Shown: positions 43,401 to 53,490 of the stretch, piece after piece
How positions within the stretch are numbered: the first letter of the stretch is position 1
Layout of the letters: each line of letters starts with the position of its first letter
NCBI GenBank assembly: GCA_030680075.1
Contig: JAUXWR010000131.1
Span: 124,001-188,000, forward strand
Length of the DNA stretch: 64,000 bases
Reading direction: 5' to 3'
Origin: Legionella sp.
GTDB lineage: Bacteria; Pseudomonadota; Gammaproteobacteria; Legionellales; Legionellaceae
Notes under the pieces: model-generated
Told to the model about the DNA's origin: nothing
Seen by the model: only the letters and a program-made list of their open reading frames with translations
The model's database searches: none
Translations under genes and position numbers: made by a program

Positions 43401-46400
43401 ATTTTACAGCCTTTCGGAAGAAGAAAGATTCAATACTGGAAGACATGAATTTTTCCGAGAAGGAAAAAGTAAAAGCGCATTGGCTTGTGTTTTTGCAAGC
43501 ATGGAAATATGAAGGTAGAGAGGGCGTTAGAAAATTTTTAGAAATGCCCCTTAAGGATTTGGTTTTAACCCCTGACGAAGCAAAACAACTGCTTTTCAAA
43601 GACCTGCCAGTTGATGTTAAAGCGTGGATAAGTACCGTTCATTTAACGAGCGAGCAACTGAAAGCCATTGGGCAAGTTTATTATCGTCACGGAAAGGAGG
43701 TAATGACCTTACTGTTGCGAAAATTCCGTCAAATTGATTGCCAACTGGGTGATGAATTTTTTGTGCGGTTTAATAATACGGTTCTTACTCATAGCGCCAA
43801 TTATGATTGTTTTATCAGTGAGCGTTTTTTTGAAGCCATGGATGATATGATTGCAAGGCTTCGCTCACCCAGAGCTTCTGGAAACCGTAAAGCCTGGCTT
43901 GCCATCAGCACCCACCACATGAACACTGTGCAATGGGAAAATATTGAAACTTTATGGCGTGCTTTTGAGTATTTTATTGCCGAAATAACGGAGCTCGGGC
44001 TTGATTTGCAGGGGGATGAGTTTGATGAAATCACTCCTGAAAATATGCTTGTGTGCCTCGATAGAATTCTCGAAACCCTCAAACGCATTCCCGGGCAAGC
44101 GGAAAAATCACTTTTTTTACGCAAATTACACAAGTTGCAACTGACTCAAGGTGGTGTGCATTATGCTATTCAGCATGAAGGCTTTAAATATTTTGATGCT
44201 AATTTAAAATTAAAAGATTTTAGCCAAGGCCAGCCCACGTACTCACCAAACCTCACCCGTTTATATCACTGGAGTGAAGGCGAATCAAAACTTAATATCT
44301 TACGAACACTTGCGTCTCGCTCTCAGTTTAGCCATCAGGATTATCAATTTTTGGCAAAAAAATTAAGTGCTGCTGATGTCAATGCTAAAAATAAGTTAAT
44401 TTTACTGCTGTTTACCCAATATGACGCCTGCAATGTGCCCTCGGTATTAAAAGATAATATAGAGAACATTCACCCAGACTTACTTGATGTACTGGCAAGG
44501 CATCTTCATAAAGTGGTCTTTACGGAAGGTAACTCCAATGTGCAGGTTTCGCTTGAAGCATTGATGGCTTTGGCCATAAACATGCAGGAAAACACTGAAA
44601 CCGCTAAAAAGGTTGGCCGTTTATTATCGCAATATTCTCAAGGCACATTCCTTGAAGCAGTGAGCATATTATGGCAAACCAGGCGTTTCGAGCGCGATTT
44701 CGACAAATTGATCACCTTATTTGAGAAAAAGGTTGTTAAGTCGGATGATTGTCCGGAAGGTTTATTTCAGGATGGTTATAAATTAGCCGTTCTCTTTGGT
44801 AAAGAAGACCCGCGCCATCTTAAAGATTTTCACGATTTGGTAAAAAACGTAAGTCCAATTGTGAAAAATGAGCTACGTTTATTGATTAATCAGCTTCTGT
44901 CAATTGATTATGAAATCAGTCAGTTGGAAAATTTAAAGCCTCTTGGAAATTGGAGTAATTTACTCGCGTGCATTGGACAAATGCAAGCAAACCGTGCAAA
45001 TACAGCGCATTACCGCATGGAGTTTATTGGGAAATTAACCCGAAAAGGTCTTCAGTTTAAGTATTCAAAATCAGGCGACTTTCGACCGCTTAAGGATACG
45101 CCAGAAGACAGGCCCGAGACTCTAGGCTTTTTTGTGGATCATCAAGCACGTCTTTGGCAGTTCATGCAAGACCATATCGCCGTTCCTTCCAATGGGGATG
45201 CCAAAGAAGCACTGCAACCTATCATGCAATTCTTTAAACGATTGCAAATGAATCGTACCTATTTAAATGAAATTGAGCCTTTACTCGCAATCCTTGAGAA
45301 AACTGAAAAAGGCAAATTGTGGACGGCCAGTTATTTCTACGATCTGCTAAAAACGTTGCAACCGAAAGATCAGCAAGCTTCGTTTCCAATTCCCTTGGTA
45401 AAAGTAGTCATCAATGATGAAGCCCTGGGGGCGAAGCCTATTGATGATGTAGAAAAAGATTTTCCACCAGTATTAGTTGCACCTCTCAAGGCAATTTTAA
45501 AAAATACTGTATTTAATAAAGAACAGCAATCGGTTCTTTGTGAGCTCGCTTTAAAAGAATATGGCTTTAACAAAAACAATGTTCTTTTAGGCAAAATTAT
45601 TTCCCTCTTAAAGCCCGAAAACCGCGCATTAAGTCGTGATTATGCGCTTCGTATTCTTGCTACCAGTAAAAATATGACCGAATTGGAAAAGCGTGTTGAT
45701 AAAACAAAATGTCTTCTCGAACATGAGCATAATCAAGCAGTTGTCAACGCTAACTGGACAAATACCACCGCACTATGGCTAAAAGCACTCGCGAACAGGG
45801 AGCTGGTCAATGAGCTTTTTACCCGCATTGAAAACGATGTGAGAGATAATGACACCCGCGCTTTGATTCTGCATATCATTGCCTGGAGCAGTTTAACCCC
45901 AGGACTTCGAGATACAGCGACTTTTGAGCATGAGCTTGATAAAAAAGCGCCTAAACTTGTTGAATTATTGACGGGAATGACCCCGGGCGATCTGGAATCC
46001 CTGGCGAATTGTTACCCTCATCAACCCTCTCCTGGTGCTGATGATATTGTTCGTTTGATTAATAAGCATAAAAACGGAATGCCTTGGGCCGTGTGCCTTG
46101 ATGAGTATCAGCGTAATCCGCATACTGAGCCGCGCATGGACTACAAAAAGATGGCCAAAACGCGAGAAGCTGATTTACAACGGATGCTTGCCGAGACACG
46201 CGTTACACGTGGTGAAAATAAAGAGGCAATGACCACCGAGCAGGCGGCACGTTTAAGTCTTGTTTTTGCTGAATTAAAGCAATTACAGGCAGGCGAGGCC
46301 TTTATTCCCGGGTTCTCCATTCCAATAGACCGAATGAGGCGGGAAGATTTGGCTAAGGCGTTTAAAACGCTGTCAAATCAAGCGCAAAATGAGCCGGATA

Positions 46401-49400
46401 ATGACCGTTTGCGTGCGCAAATTTGGGCCGTGTTATTCCAGGGTTTAAGTCATACTACCCGTAAATACCCTCATTTGGCCCAGCAATTTGCCTTGATTGC
46501 CAATGATATTTGTGTTGATGCCCATACCCGTGTGTTGCAATTGGCAACAGGCGAAGGGAAAAGCCACTTTGTTGCATTGAGAGCCGTGAAGCATGCGGGG
46601 ATGGGTAAAGTTGTTGATATTTGTACGGCAAAACGTACTTTGGCACAGCGCGATCTTGAAGATTATCAAGCATTTTGCAACTTCTTTGAGATAACCTCTT
46701 CCTACATTCATCCACTGTCTCACCCGAAAAGCTATACCGACACGCAAGTGCATTATTCGACCGCGGGTGATCTGTCATTATTTTTAGATGAGCAAAGTTT
46801 TCATGGGCAGCCTATTCCTATTGAGAAAAATAATCGGGTTGGTCTTTTTGACGAATTTGATTTTATCCGCTTTGAAGAAGGTCGCAAAACAGAATACAAC
46901 TATGCACGTCCGACGGGTAGAACGCCTAAACAGATGAATTGGTTTTATCAGGCGATCAATGAGTTTTATCAAAGAAATCGAATTTATCTTACTGGTCGTA
47001 ATGCCAACGAAATCGATGTAAGAATTTTGACATTTCTCGCGCAAGAATTGCAAAATACCGCCGGTGAAGATGAAGAAAAACAAGGTCTTGTTAACTCATT
47101 ATTGCGCGATCCTTTACAGTTAGTGCGCTGGTTACAATCAGCGCAAGAAGCCCATGATCTCACCTTTGGTATTGGTTTTACGGTACGCGAGCAAAATATC
47201 AAGGTAGGGGATACCAGCTACCCCATGCGGGAAATTATCCCTTTAACGTCTGACAACCAAAAAGTGGACGGGTCAACATTTAGTGCCGGTGTGCAGCAGC
47301 TTTTAGCCGTGCTATTAAATAGTGAAGCGCGTCGTAAAAATGAAGCGCAGAATTATCATATTCACCCTGAAAGTAACATTATCAGCTCACAGGTTGTCTC
47401 TCAGCGAATGAAGCAACTGTGGGGGCATTGGGAAGGATTTTCAGGCACCATTTCTGCGTCTCAAGCCAAAACTTTGCATGAGCAACAGGGTACGGAAGTA
47501 TTGCATGTTTCGACTAACCAGTCTGACTTGCGCGCCTGGCATAATCCTGATTTCTTTAAAGAGCCAAATCAACGGCTCCAAGCCTTGATCGCCAAAATTC
47601 GGATCTGTCTTGACCAAAAGAAATCCATGTTATTTTCCTGTAAAAACGATGCTCAGGTTTTATTATTAAAAGAGCAGTTGAAAAGTATATTAACCCCTGC
47701 TGAATACACGAATTTTATTTTTTATACCAATGAAGATGAAATGTCGGCAGAGGACGTACTCTCTCAAAAAGAAGAAATGGAAGCCTGGCACGGCGGTAAG
47801 AAGCGACAGGCAATTGGTCTTATTGCTTCAGGGTTTGGTCGAGGTGATAACGTTGGCGTTGAAGCCGTATTTCTCTTTGATGTAAATGACGTTAATGACT
47901 TGCTGCAAAAGGGTGGGCGAACCGCGCGTAATGGTGAGGAAGGTGAAGTATTCCAGTTTTATCTCATTAATGAATTGCAAGCGGAAGAACAGCGGTTAAT
48001 AGACGAGATTGGCCATATACCCGGTGCTAATGAAGGTATCGAGGAGATATTGGCGCAAGTTGAAGGCGATAATGATAACGAAAAAACCTTCGAGCGGGTT
48101 ATGTTACTGCGAGAGTATGTATTTAGTATTCAAAACGCGGCAAATCAAGGCTATCACGAAGGACTCGCGCAATTATCATCCTGGGGAATGGAGCTGGTTA
48201 GTCAGTTTGCTGACCCAACTCACGCCGCGGAATTTGTAATCAGTATGACGTTTGCTATAAAAACACTGGATAAACGCTGGATTGATATTACCAGTAATCC
48301 AGAGAGTACGTCTGAACAAAAAATACGACAAATAGAAGAATGCATTGAGGAGCAAGCGCAATCATTAGCTGAAAAATGTGCTGATATTTTGAAAAATATG
48401 ATGTCAGAGATTGCTCCATTTGCACTGCAACCCTATCCGGCCGTTAAAGTAGAGATGGTGCTTGAGAAAAAAGCTCCTGCAACCCCAAAAACCATCGATA
48501 TGGCCGCTGTGTGCACCCGGTTGGCAACCTTGCCAACGAGCGCCAAAGATGAGTCATCAATAAAAGTTATTCCTGCCTTGCTACAGGAGCTGTCTGAAAA
48601 AGAGGTGGAATTTAACGAATTTAGTCGGAAAATCATCGATTGTAAATCGCTACAAGAGTTCTATAAAAAATTGATGGTTACGATGGAAAAAATTCGCAAG
48701 CCTGAATCCGGTTTTAACGCCCTTCGCGGGTCTATAATCCGTGAATTTACACCGGCTACCCTAATGGAAGGGATTTCACCACCGGTGGCTGATGCGGTTC
48801 TTTCAATGCTTCAAGACATAAATGCCCCTGTTGTTGAGGAAATCATTAAACAGTTAAGTAAGCCCGGTACGCTATCCAATGAAATGCGCATTAAGGGGGT
48901 CATGCCTCTGCTGGCGTACCTCACCAAGTTTACAAACGACCAGCAAGCGCAATGGGGAATGGAATATACAAGGCATATCGATACATTCATTAATAGCGCT
49001 CCTGAAGATTTGACCGTGATGTTTTCTGGAAGCCCCATGAGTTATAAGCACGTTAATTCATTGTGGCGGCTGGCAAAAGCGATTGCATCGGAAAATAATC
49101 AAGGCGCTATATTTACACGCTTGCAAGAAGCGGTTATTGATGCCCCAGAGCAAAGGCTTCGTATGCTGACCGTAGCAGAAGTGCTCGCCTCCTCTCTGAA
49201 TGAGGCTGAAATACCTCAATTTGTAGGTGATTTTTCACGCGTTATGGCTCAGTTTAGCGAAGGAAATAATTGGGATGTATTTGTAAACCTGGTCAAGAAA
49301 ACACAGCAATGGTGGAATAAAGACGGACAAAACGGCAATAAAAAAGCGTTAGTGGAGTTATGGCAACGTTTGGCCGTCAATGCCGAACGGCTATCAGCGT

Positions 49401-52400
49401 TAGGAGATACTTTCTCGTTAAGTTTTGCCTCTTCTGGAAAATCATGGTTTGAATTTCTATCTACCTTTATGAGGATGCCTGCCAAATTTATGGTAGCGGA
49501 ACAGAAGGTATTTCATCATATTTTAACTGCCATATCGCGTTTCGATGCTCCCAAAAGTGAAAAGCAACAGATTGTTGATGAGTTAATAATGGGCTTACAG
49601 CAACGACACGACATGGTGCCTGCTAATTATTTCTTTGATTTGCTGAATCTCATCGCACCCCAGATTGAGTTACTGCATGAGCTTTTAAGTGTGGAGCTGC
49701 CAGTATCGGAATCTGCTACCCGCGCTATTTTAACGTTTTTTAAAGCAAATGATTTTTATCAGCAAATGTCAGCTGAGGAGCGCGGCCAATGTCTTGCATC
49801 CTTAAGGCGTGTTCTTACACCAGCTCTCGAAGGAAGTGTTGGGGCGCAATTGACGCGTTACAAAATTTTTCTGGACAGGTTTAAAGATGAGCGTGAAGGA
49901 AATTCCGATGCGTTGTCGCTTTTCACCGTTGCAAAGTGGTATCTGGATTTTGTTTATCAACATCCTTCTGCGGTTGTTGACCTTGATACTTTAGTTGAAA
50001 GATGTCATGAGTTTAAAGTTGAAGATATTATTAAAGAGTTTGACGCGCATTCATTTACATCAAAGGAGTGTGCAAGACTTTTATCATTAGCAGTAATCGA
50101 CAGGCTAACGGGTGTTGAGTTCTCACATAGTTGTCAGAAAATGACCTCGTTTAAAACACTTTTGACGAAAATCCATAGTATTGGTAGGCAAGAAAAAGAG
50201 AGGTTATATGATGAGTTATTCAATTTAAGCCCTGATAAATTTAGAATTATTATTGAGTTAATTAGCGTTTATCACGCAAAGATTAAGGCAAATCCAGCGC
50301 TGTTAATGCTTGTCATTGAATTCGCTCATTCAAAAGACGTTGATAAGACACTATTAATATCATTAATGTCTCAATTGTTATCCGTGGCGGGCACCGTTTC
50401 GTGTACTGATGAGCGGATCAACGGCTTAAGGCATGGCATCGATGCTTTATTAAAGAGCGGCATGACCAAAGAGGGTATCTCTGAACGTTGTAAACAGTTA
50501 GTTAATTTTGAGGGATTTTTAACAGGGATAGAACGCTTTGATGAAACGGTTAAAAATACCATAAGAAGCCAGGTGCTAAAATTGCCTTTACCTGTGCGTT
50601 TACTGTTATTAGATGCAATTGATGAATACCGTGCTGAAATAACAGCGAATGCACTGTTGTTGCAAGTGATGATTGAGTTCGCTGAAACGCCTAATGCGCC
50701 GTTGCTATTTATATATGAACAAATGGCCGCTGCGAGTTGCTCAAGTGAGCGGATGTATAATTTGCAAGAGGTCATGTCGAGCCTTATTGGTGAAAGCGAT
50801 TCCGAGCAAGAATTTTTTACAAATTGCGATGAATTTATAAATTTCGATGCACTGCTTATTAAAGAAAACTTCGATGAAACGGCTCAAAGTACAATAAGAA
50901 ATAACGTATTGGAATTGCCATTACCGGTTCGCTCAATATTGTTAGTTGCGGCACATCGATATCGCGAAGAAATATCAGCAAATCCACCGTTATTAAACGT
51001 GATGATTTATTTTGCTGAAAATCACGGTGAAGCAACTTTGGAGTTTATATGCAATCAACTGGCAAGTGCTGTTGGTAAGATACATTGCACGCCTGAGCGT
51101 ATGCATAATTTGCAATGCGGGATTGAAAGGCTTTTAGAAGAGAGCAAATCAGCGCCAGAATTTTATAATACCTGTCAGGGATTTATCAATTTTAATAAGC
51201 TGTTAAATCAAATGGAAACTCTTGATGAGAAAGCAAAAAATTCTCGACATCAAGAAATGATGCAACTGGAGGGAGATAAGTTTTCGACCTTGGTTTGCAT
51301 CGCGGCCAAATGGGAAAAAGAAATCCAGGCTAATCCTATTTTGCTAATCGCACTTATTAATTTCGGAAAGCGTCGCATATCTACGGAATGCGTAACGTTA
51401 CTCTCGGCTATTTTAGTGCAAGCCGTGGGTAAGAAGCCGTGTACAGTTATGCGGGTTTTGCACCTTAAAACGGGTGTTGATCGGTTGGTTGATGAAGATC
51501 CAGCGATATTAATTCAATTATTAGAATTAATGAGAAAAAACCCGGAACGCATCGAAGAACTCTTATTTGATAATGTGGCGGAATATTTGCAAAATTCTGT
51601 AAGGGAAGGTGAGCGTAATAGAGTTATGGGCGTTATTGATTGGTTCTATAAATGCGCAAAAAAACAGCCCGGTTCGCCGCAGACAATGTTTGACTTGGAC
51701 AATAAAGATTTTCAGGAAATGTTTGATTTCGCTAACTTCTCAGAGGACAGACGTAATCAGCGCATAATCTGGATGCATTTATTGAACAGCGAGGCCTTTT
51801 TGACTACCGAGAAGCGCGATGGTGTGCAGGACAATCATTCCTATCAATGGGATCTCCAACATAATACGCAATTATTACAAGCAGGGTTTAATTGCTATAT
51901 TGAGCGCATTAAAGAGGTATTAAACAGTAAATCGCCTTGTGATGTTAGTCATAATCGGGATCTGAGCATAAGCCAACAGCATGGATTATTGCAGCTTTCT
52001 CAAGAATTAGAGCTTATTGGGAAACCAGTGCTTGGTCTTTTGTATACAGAGGAAAATGTGAGCCAAATGAAAACTTCTCTCAATAAACTGATGGGAAATT
52101 ATAAGGCTAGCTGGTTTAAAACGACAGAACGTAATACGGCTCTAGACAATTTACACGCAATTATTAATAGCGAAGGAATTAGTCGTTACCAGGAAGTGAT
52201 TACTGCTATCCAAAACGCAAGAATAAATGCGATGCGAAGCGATCGTCTCCTGAATGAAACGCGGTTTCTTAAATTAAACCGAGGTGGCTCGAGTCGTTAC
52301 TTAAACACGCTAAATCAGATGGAAGATATGGTGCTTCGCCATTGGGTACAGGATGTTAACGCGTTGCAGCATTTTCAATCTTATCAGGAAACCGCCAAGG

Positions 52401-52777
52401 CTGAGTTTTTGGGAGTAGTGTTAGAATTGCGTGAGGCTTTGGAGCGAAATGAGGTTGAAAATGCCCAACCGTTTAAGGAGCGTACTGGAATGAAAAAAAT
52501 CACCAATTTCTTCCTTACAGAGAAAACGCTCACTAAACATAATGAACTAACAGCATCTCTCTATCGGTTTGTATTCCTTTTTAATGATGAGCATGAGGCC
52601 CCTGATTTTACCAAGGGTGACCTGGAAGAGTTGTTAGATCAATTAAGGGATAATTTTTCTCTATTACCTGGTGATTTGAAAACTTTGGCGACTGAGGTAT
52701 TAAGTCGGGGTGAGGCGCTTGCAACACATGTGGAGCTTGCAGAAAACCATAGTGCAAGAAATATTCTCGCCGGTTAA
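40457..52777 (+). CDS. Giant protein with central SecA-type helicase motor
   Basis: A single 4106-codon frame. Residues about 1-780 have no known fold; a Gln-rich segment (QLQLQQQQEIQQTRQIQQEQ) lies near 775-800. The motor at about 2000-2550 carries SecA-like motifs in order: Walker A ATGEGKS (2030-2036), Walker B GLFDEFD (2129-2135), GFSGTIS (2327-2333; SecA has GMTGTA), GFGRGDNVG (2459-2467; SecA AGRGTDI) and GGRTARNGEEGE (2486-2497; SecA RGRAGRQGDPG). SecA's preprotein-crosslinking and zinc-finger ends were not seen. Residues 3226-3690 hold four tandem units of about 115 aa. AAGGG lies eight bases before the ATG. It is not the housekeeping SecA; perhaps a giant effector or toxin-like machine. 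Confidence 0.85.
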   Translation: MYSEIYPTLKRQSGFDNFEILVETLDKYFPSLFNLEALEAQAKKGIKKGSYVEFFERCLAHMGALYTPDEIIAEIYTLLLQNNEIRDSFLEKMLFVPPVDDHASSQLAFIEKMATGELKIAEPVTFLDMLRLSHNLHTRARKKQSELLPVSVLNLNSIPVEKADELKDQNSALLVNFNRDARGIAKWGVVDLRNKANPRVYCETPLLEAEKKELEDKLQFQFEEVSAGKADSLASTGYTAIAWLDQNITKSWNFDTTADFNALFKDYVFAQFRGDFNGIAYASSEGEFNNYVTEFVRHVRRYNHSLPETIDGYVFIRLAYFAMLGKIKNEAIPLNDLSRVITVIGRDSFTAMDFEDCTAASFRSAIPRFAHTLKAFGVLKEIDEKVTLTVPGKIATNLLNEQHESSCRTTNTNPIHIEYASRNHNLGDSSDEEDMAATMVLTLFRAHAKKREITINLPRQFQLNQEECRFIVDGMQDNAYITEFTINDDNVSLKNLKESILPVLARNRWLAESGYLPPMVDNYWHRAAKYWLLHLSQQTTLLEDKHEHGIFKRCVSEMGIKGLNALLHLLNDEAQREFIEGIFGKNKPAFYAACPVSDVNNYLDMLLHHLRHKAPFPFAEMGVAYQPNSNEKYIELINHINQSEQFERVVLTDCLRNTDTFRAFLRELTRAADQHKWVGLIVIPELENKDAVTETHRHLRVLYDNLNNVILRNRHHQHSQLTVAKITAVSNFNDEAPPPKEEGRIDRYETDNISIADAFKNIDPDKKWPLKRGGVVQLQLQQQQEIQQTRQIQQEQQKVHMQVLEEAIAGERVTYDNIDRLLGDFYQKFAAENYTDEKNAPLRDKETLLQGFFHTWINANPLVNASHVIRSMTLDAAKMLIRYQGRFTSGVSLDNLPKGFYTQRAKDGSLILSFNPEIGFINGSNPFTVNLTIKTPVAEAWEGDFRLLDDSYIHETPELDAKHFRYLALFAGLQPHKDYQADFTAFRKKKDSILEDMNFSEKEKVKAHWLVFLQAWKYEGREGVRKFLEMPLKDLVLTPDEAKQLLFKDLPVDVKAWISTVHLTSEQLKAIGQVYYRHGKEVMTLLLRKFRQIDCQLGDEFFVRFNNTVLTHSANYDCFISERFFEAMDDMIARLRSPRASGNRKAWLAISTHHMNTVQWENIETLWRAFEYFIAEITELGLDLQGDEFDEITPENMLVCLDRILETLKRIPGQAEKSLFLRKLHKLQLTQGGVHYAIQHEGFKYFDANLKLKDFSQGQPTYSPNLTRLYHWSEGESKLNILRTLASRSQFSHQDYQFLAKKLSAADVNAKNKLILLLFTQYDACNVPSVLKDNIENIHPDLLDVLARHLHKVVFTEGNSNVQVSLEALMALAINMQENTETAKKVGRLLSQYSQGTFLEAVSILWQTRRFERDFDKLITLFEKKVVKSDDCPEGLFQDGYKLAVLFGKEDPRHLKDFHDLVKNVSPIVKNELRLLINQLLSIDYEISQLENLKPLGNWSNLLACIGQMQANRANTAHYRMEFIGKLTRKGLQFKYSKSGDFRPLKDTPEDRPETLGFFVDHQARLWQFMQDHIAVPSNGDAKEALQPIMQFFKRLQMNRTYLNEIEPLLAILEKTEKGKLWTASYFYDLLKTLQPKDQQASFPIPLVKVVINDEALGAKPIDDVEKDFPPVLVAPLKAILKNTVFNKEQQSVLCELALKEYGFNKNNVLLGKIISLLKPENRALSRDYALRILATSKNMTELEKRVDKTKCLLEHEHNQAVVNANWTNTTALWLKALANRELVNELFTRIENDVRDNDTRALILHIIAWSSLTPGLRDTATFEHELDKKAPKLVELLTGMTPGDLESLANCYPHQPSPGADDIVRLINKHKNGMPWAVCLDEYQRNPHTEPRMDYKKMAKTREADLQRMLAETRVTRGENKEAMTTEQAARLSLVFAELKQLQAGEAFIPGFSIPIDRMRREDLAKAFKTLSNQAQNEPDNDRLRAQIWAVLFQGLSHTTRKYPHLAQQFALIANDICVDAHTRVLQLATGEGKSHFVALRAVKHAGMGKVVDICTAKRTLAQRDLEDYQAFCNFFEITSSYIHPLSHPKSYTDTQVHYSTAGDLSLFLDEQSFHGQPIPIEKNNRVGLFDEFDFIRFEEGRKTEYNYARPTGRTPKQMNWFYQAINEFYQRNRIYLTGRNANEIDVRILTFLAQELQNTAGEDEEKQGLVNSLLRDPLQLVRWLQSAQEAHDLTFGIGFTVREQNIKVGDTSYPMREIIPLTSDNQKVDGSTFSAGVQQLLAVLLNSEARRKNEAQNYHIHPESNIISSQVVSQRMKQLWGHWEGFSGTISASQAKTLHEQQGTEVLHVSTNQSDLRAWHNPDFFKEPNQRLQALIAKIRICLDQKKSMLFSCKNDAQVLLLKEQLKSILTPAEYTNFIFYTNEDEMSAEDVLSQKEEMEAWHGGKKRQAIGLIASGFGRGDNVGVEAVFLFDVNDVNDLLQKGGRTARNGEEGEVFQFYLINELQAEEQRLIDEIGHIPGANEGIEEILAQVEGDNDNEKTFERVMLLREYVFSIQNAANQGYHEGLAQLSSWGMELVSQFADPTHAAEFVISMTFAIKTLDKRWIDITSNPESTSEQKIRQIEECIEEQAQSLAEKCADILKNMMSEIAPFALQPYPAVKVEMVLEKKAPATPKTIDMAAVCTRLATLPTSAKDESSIKVIPALLQELSEKEVEFNEFSRKIIDCKSLQEFYKKLMVTMEKIRKPESGFNALRGSIIREFTPATLMEGISPPVADAVLSMLQDINAPVVEEIIKQLSKPGTLSNEMRIKGVMPLLAYLTKFTNDQQAQWGMEYTRHIDTFINSAPEDLTVMFSGSPMSYKHVNSLWRLAKAIASENNQGAIFTRLQEAVIDAPEQRLRMLTVAEVLASSLNEAEIPQFVGDFSRVMAQFSEGNNWDVFVNLVKKTQQWWNKDGQNGNKKALVELWQRLAVNAERLSALGDTFSLSFASSGKSWFEFLSTFMRMPAKFMVAEQKVFHHILTAISRFDAPKSEKQQIVDELIMGLQQRHDMVPANYFFDLLNLIAPQIELLHELLSVELPVSESATRAILTFFKANDFYQQMSAEERGQCLASLRRVLTPALEGSVGAQLTRYKIFLDRFKDEREGNSDALSLFTVAKWYLDFVYQHPSAVVDLDTLVERCHEFKVEDIIKEFDAHSFTSKECARLLSLAVIDRLTGVEFSHSCQKMTSFKTLLTKIHSIGRQEKERLYDELFNLSPDKFRIIIELISVYHAKIKANPALLMLVIEFAHSKDVDKTLLISLMSQLLSVAGTVSCTDERINGLRHGIDALLKSGMTKEGISERCKQLVNFEGFLTGIERFDETVKNTIRSQVLKLPLPVRLLLLDAIDEYRAEITANALLLQVMIEFAETPNAPLLFIYEQMAAASCSSERMYNLQEVMSSLIGESDSEQEFFTNCDEFINFDALLIKENFDETAQSTIRNNVLELPLPVRSILLVAAHRYREEISANPPLLNVMIYFAENHGEATLEFICNQLASAVGKIHCTPERMHNLQCGIERLLEESKSAPEFYNTCQGFINFNKLLNQMETLDEKAKNSRHQEMMQLEGDKFSTLVCIAAKWEKEIQANPILLIALINFGKRRISTECVTLLSAILVQAVGKKPCTVMRVLHLKTGVDRLVDEDPAILIQLLELMRKNPERIEELLFDNVAEYLQNSVREGERNRVMGVIDWFYKCAKKQPGSPQTMFDLDNKDFQEMFDFANFSEDRRNQRIIWMHLLNSEAFLTTEKRDGVQDNHSYQWDLQHNTQLLQAGFNCYIERIKEVLNSKSPCDVSHNRDLSISQQHGLLQLSQELELIGKPVLGLLYTEENVSQMKTSLNKLMGNYKASWFKTTERNTALDNLHAIINSEGISRYQEVITAIQNARINAMRSDRLLNETRFLKLNRGGSSRYLNTLNQMEDMVLRHWVQDVNALQHFQSYQETAKAEFLGVVLELREALERNEVENAQPFKERTGMKKITNFFLTEKTLTKHNELTASLYRFVFLFNDEHEAPDFTKGDLEELLDQLRDNFSLLPGDLKTLATEVLSRGEALATHVELAENHSARNILAG

Positions 52778-52800
52778 GCAGGGGGTTGCATCAGGTATGG

Positions 52801-52825
52801 TTTTGGGTGAATACATCACCCAAAA
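52801..52825 (+). terminator. Rho-independent terminator of the giant gene
   Basis: TTTTGGGTGA (52801-52810) and TCACCCAAAA (52816-52825) form a perfect 10-bp stem with a 5-base loop, followed shortly by GTTTTATTT, 23 bases after the stop codon. Confidence 0.8.
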
Positions 52826-53010
52826 TCAGTTTTATTTATAATGGATAAAATCGTATTCAATAAATATGAAGAATGGTGAAATGAGCAGTATGACAAAGGT
52901 TTGTTTTAATTTTGTAAAAATATTTATTACCAATTTATGACTCTAAAGTCTTTGCACAAGACAATTTTTAAATGCGGGTAAATAACTCGTCTTTGCGAGC
53001 TTTTTAAATC

Positions 53011-53235
53011 CAGTACGCTCTAATGGGTGTCGTCCCGGAATGTAGTAAGACTTGGTGAGCGTGCGAACCTAGTCTTACTTAATGTCCGGGATCCATTCCA
53101 CTCCGTGCACCTTGTCAGGCAATTGCTTGCCATAATGTCACGATTAATACCTCGTACCAGCCTGAAAATAGATCCCGGACATAAAGAGAGACTAAACTCG
53201 CGCGCTCGTTAAGTCTCTCTAAATTCCGGGACGAC
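53011..53235 (+). repeat. About 210-bp palindromic mobile-like element, copy B
   Basis: Terminal inverted repeats GTCGTCCCGG (53029-53038) and CCGGGACGAC (53226-53235). Nested hairpins are GTAAGACT/AGTCTTAC in the left part and AGAGAGACT/AGTCTCTCT in the right, with GTCCGGGATC and GATCCCGGAC between. Preceded by ACGCTCTAATG. It is the complement of the element at 18154-18392. The region 52826-53010 before it is AT-rich and empty. Confidence 0.8.
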
Positions 53236-53280
53236 AGGGAAGGAAATTCGAGAGTCAGGCATTATATTGCTGCCTGATTG

Positions 53281-53490
53281 AAGCACGCTCTAATGGATTG
53301 TAAGACTTGGTGAGCGTGCGAACCTAGTCTTATTTAATGTCCGGGATCCATTCCACTCCGTGCACCTTGTCAGGCAATTGCTTGTCATAATGTCACGATT
53401 AATACCCCGTACCAGCCTGAAAATAGATCCCGGACATAAAGAGAGACTAAACTCGCGCGCTCGTTAAGTCTCTCTAAATTCCGGGACGAC
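53281..53490 (+). repeat. About 210-bp palindromic element, copy C (left end truncated)
   Basis: In tandem with copy B and nearly identical to it from GTAAGACTTGG onward, but the left terminal GTCGTCCCGG is missing: GCACGCTCTAATG runs directly into TTGTAAGACT. The right end CCGGGACGAC (53481-53490) is intact. The following 255 bases to 53745 hold no recognised gene. Confidence 0.8.

Noticed and set aside
40457..52777. Housekeeping SecA
   Set aside because: The motor motifs are altered and embedded in a 4106-aa protein; SecA-specific ends were not seen.
53027..53212. Short frame in the 210-bp element
   Set aside because: It lies wholly in the palindromic element and is broken by it in the other copies.
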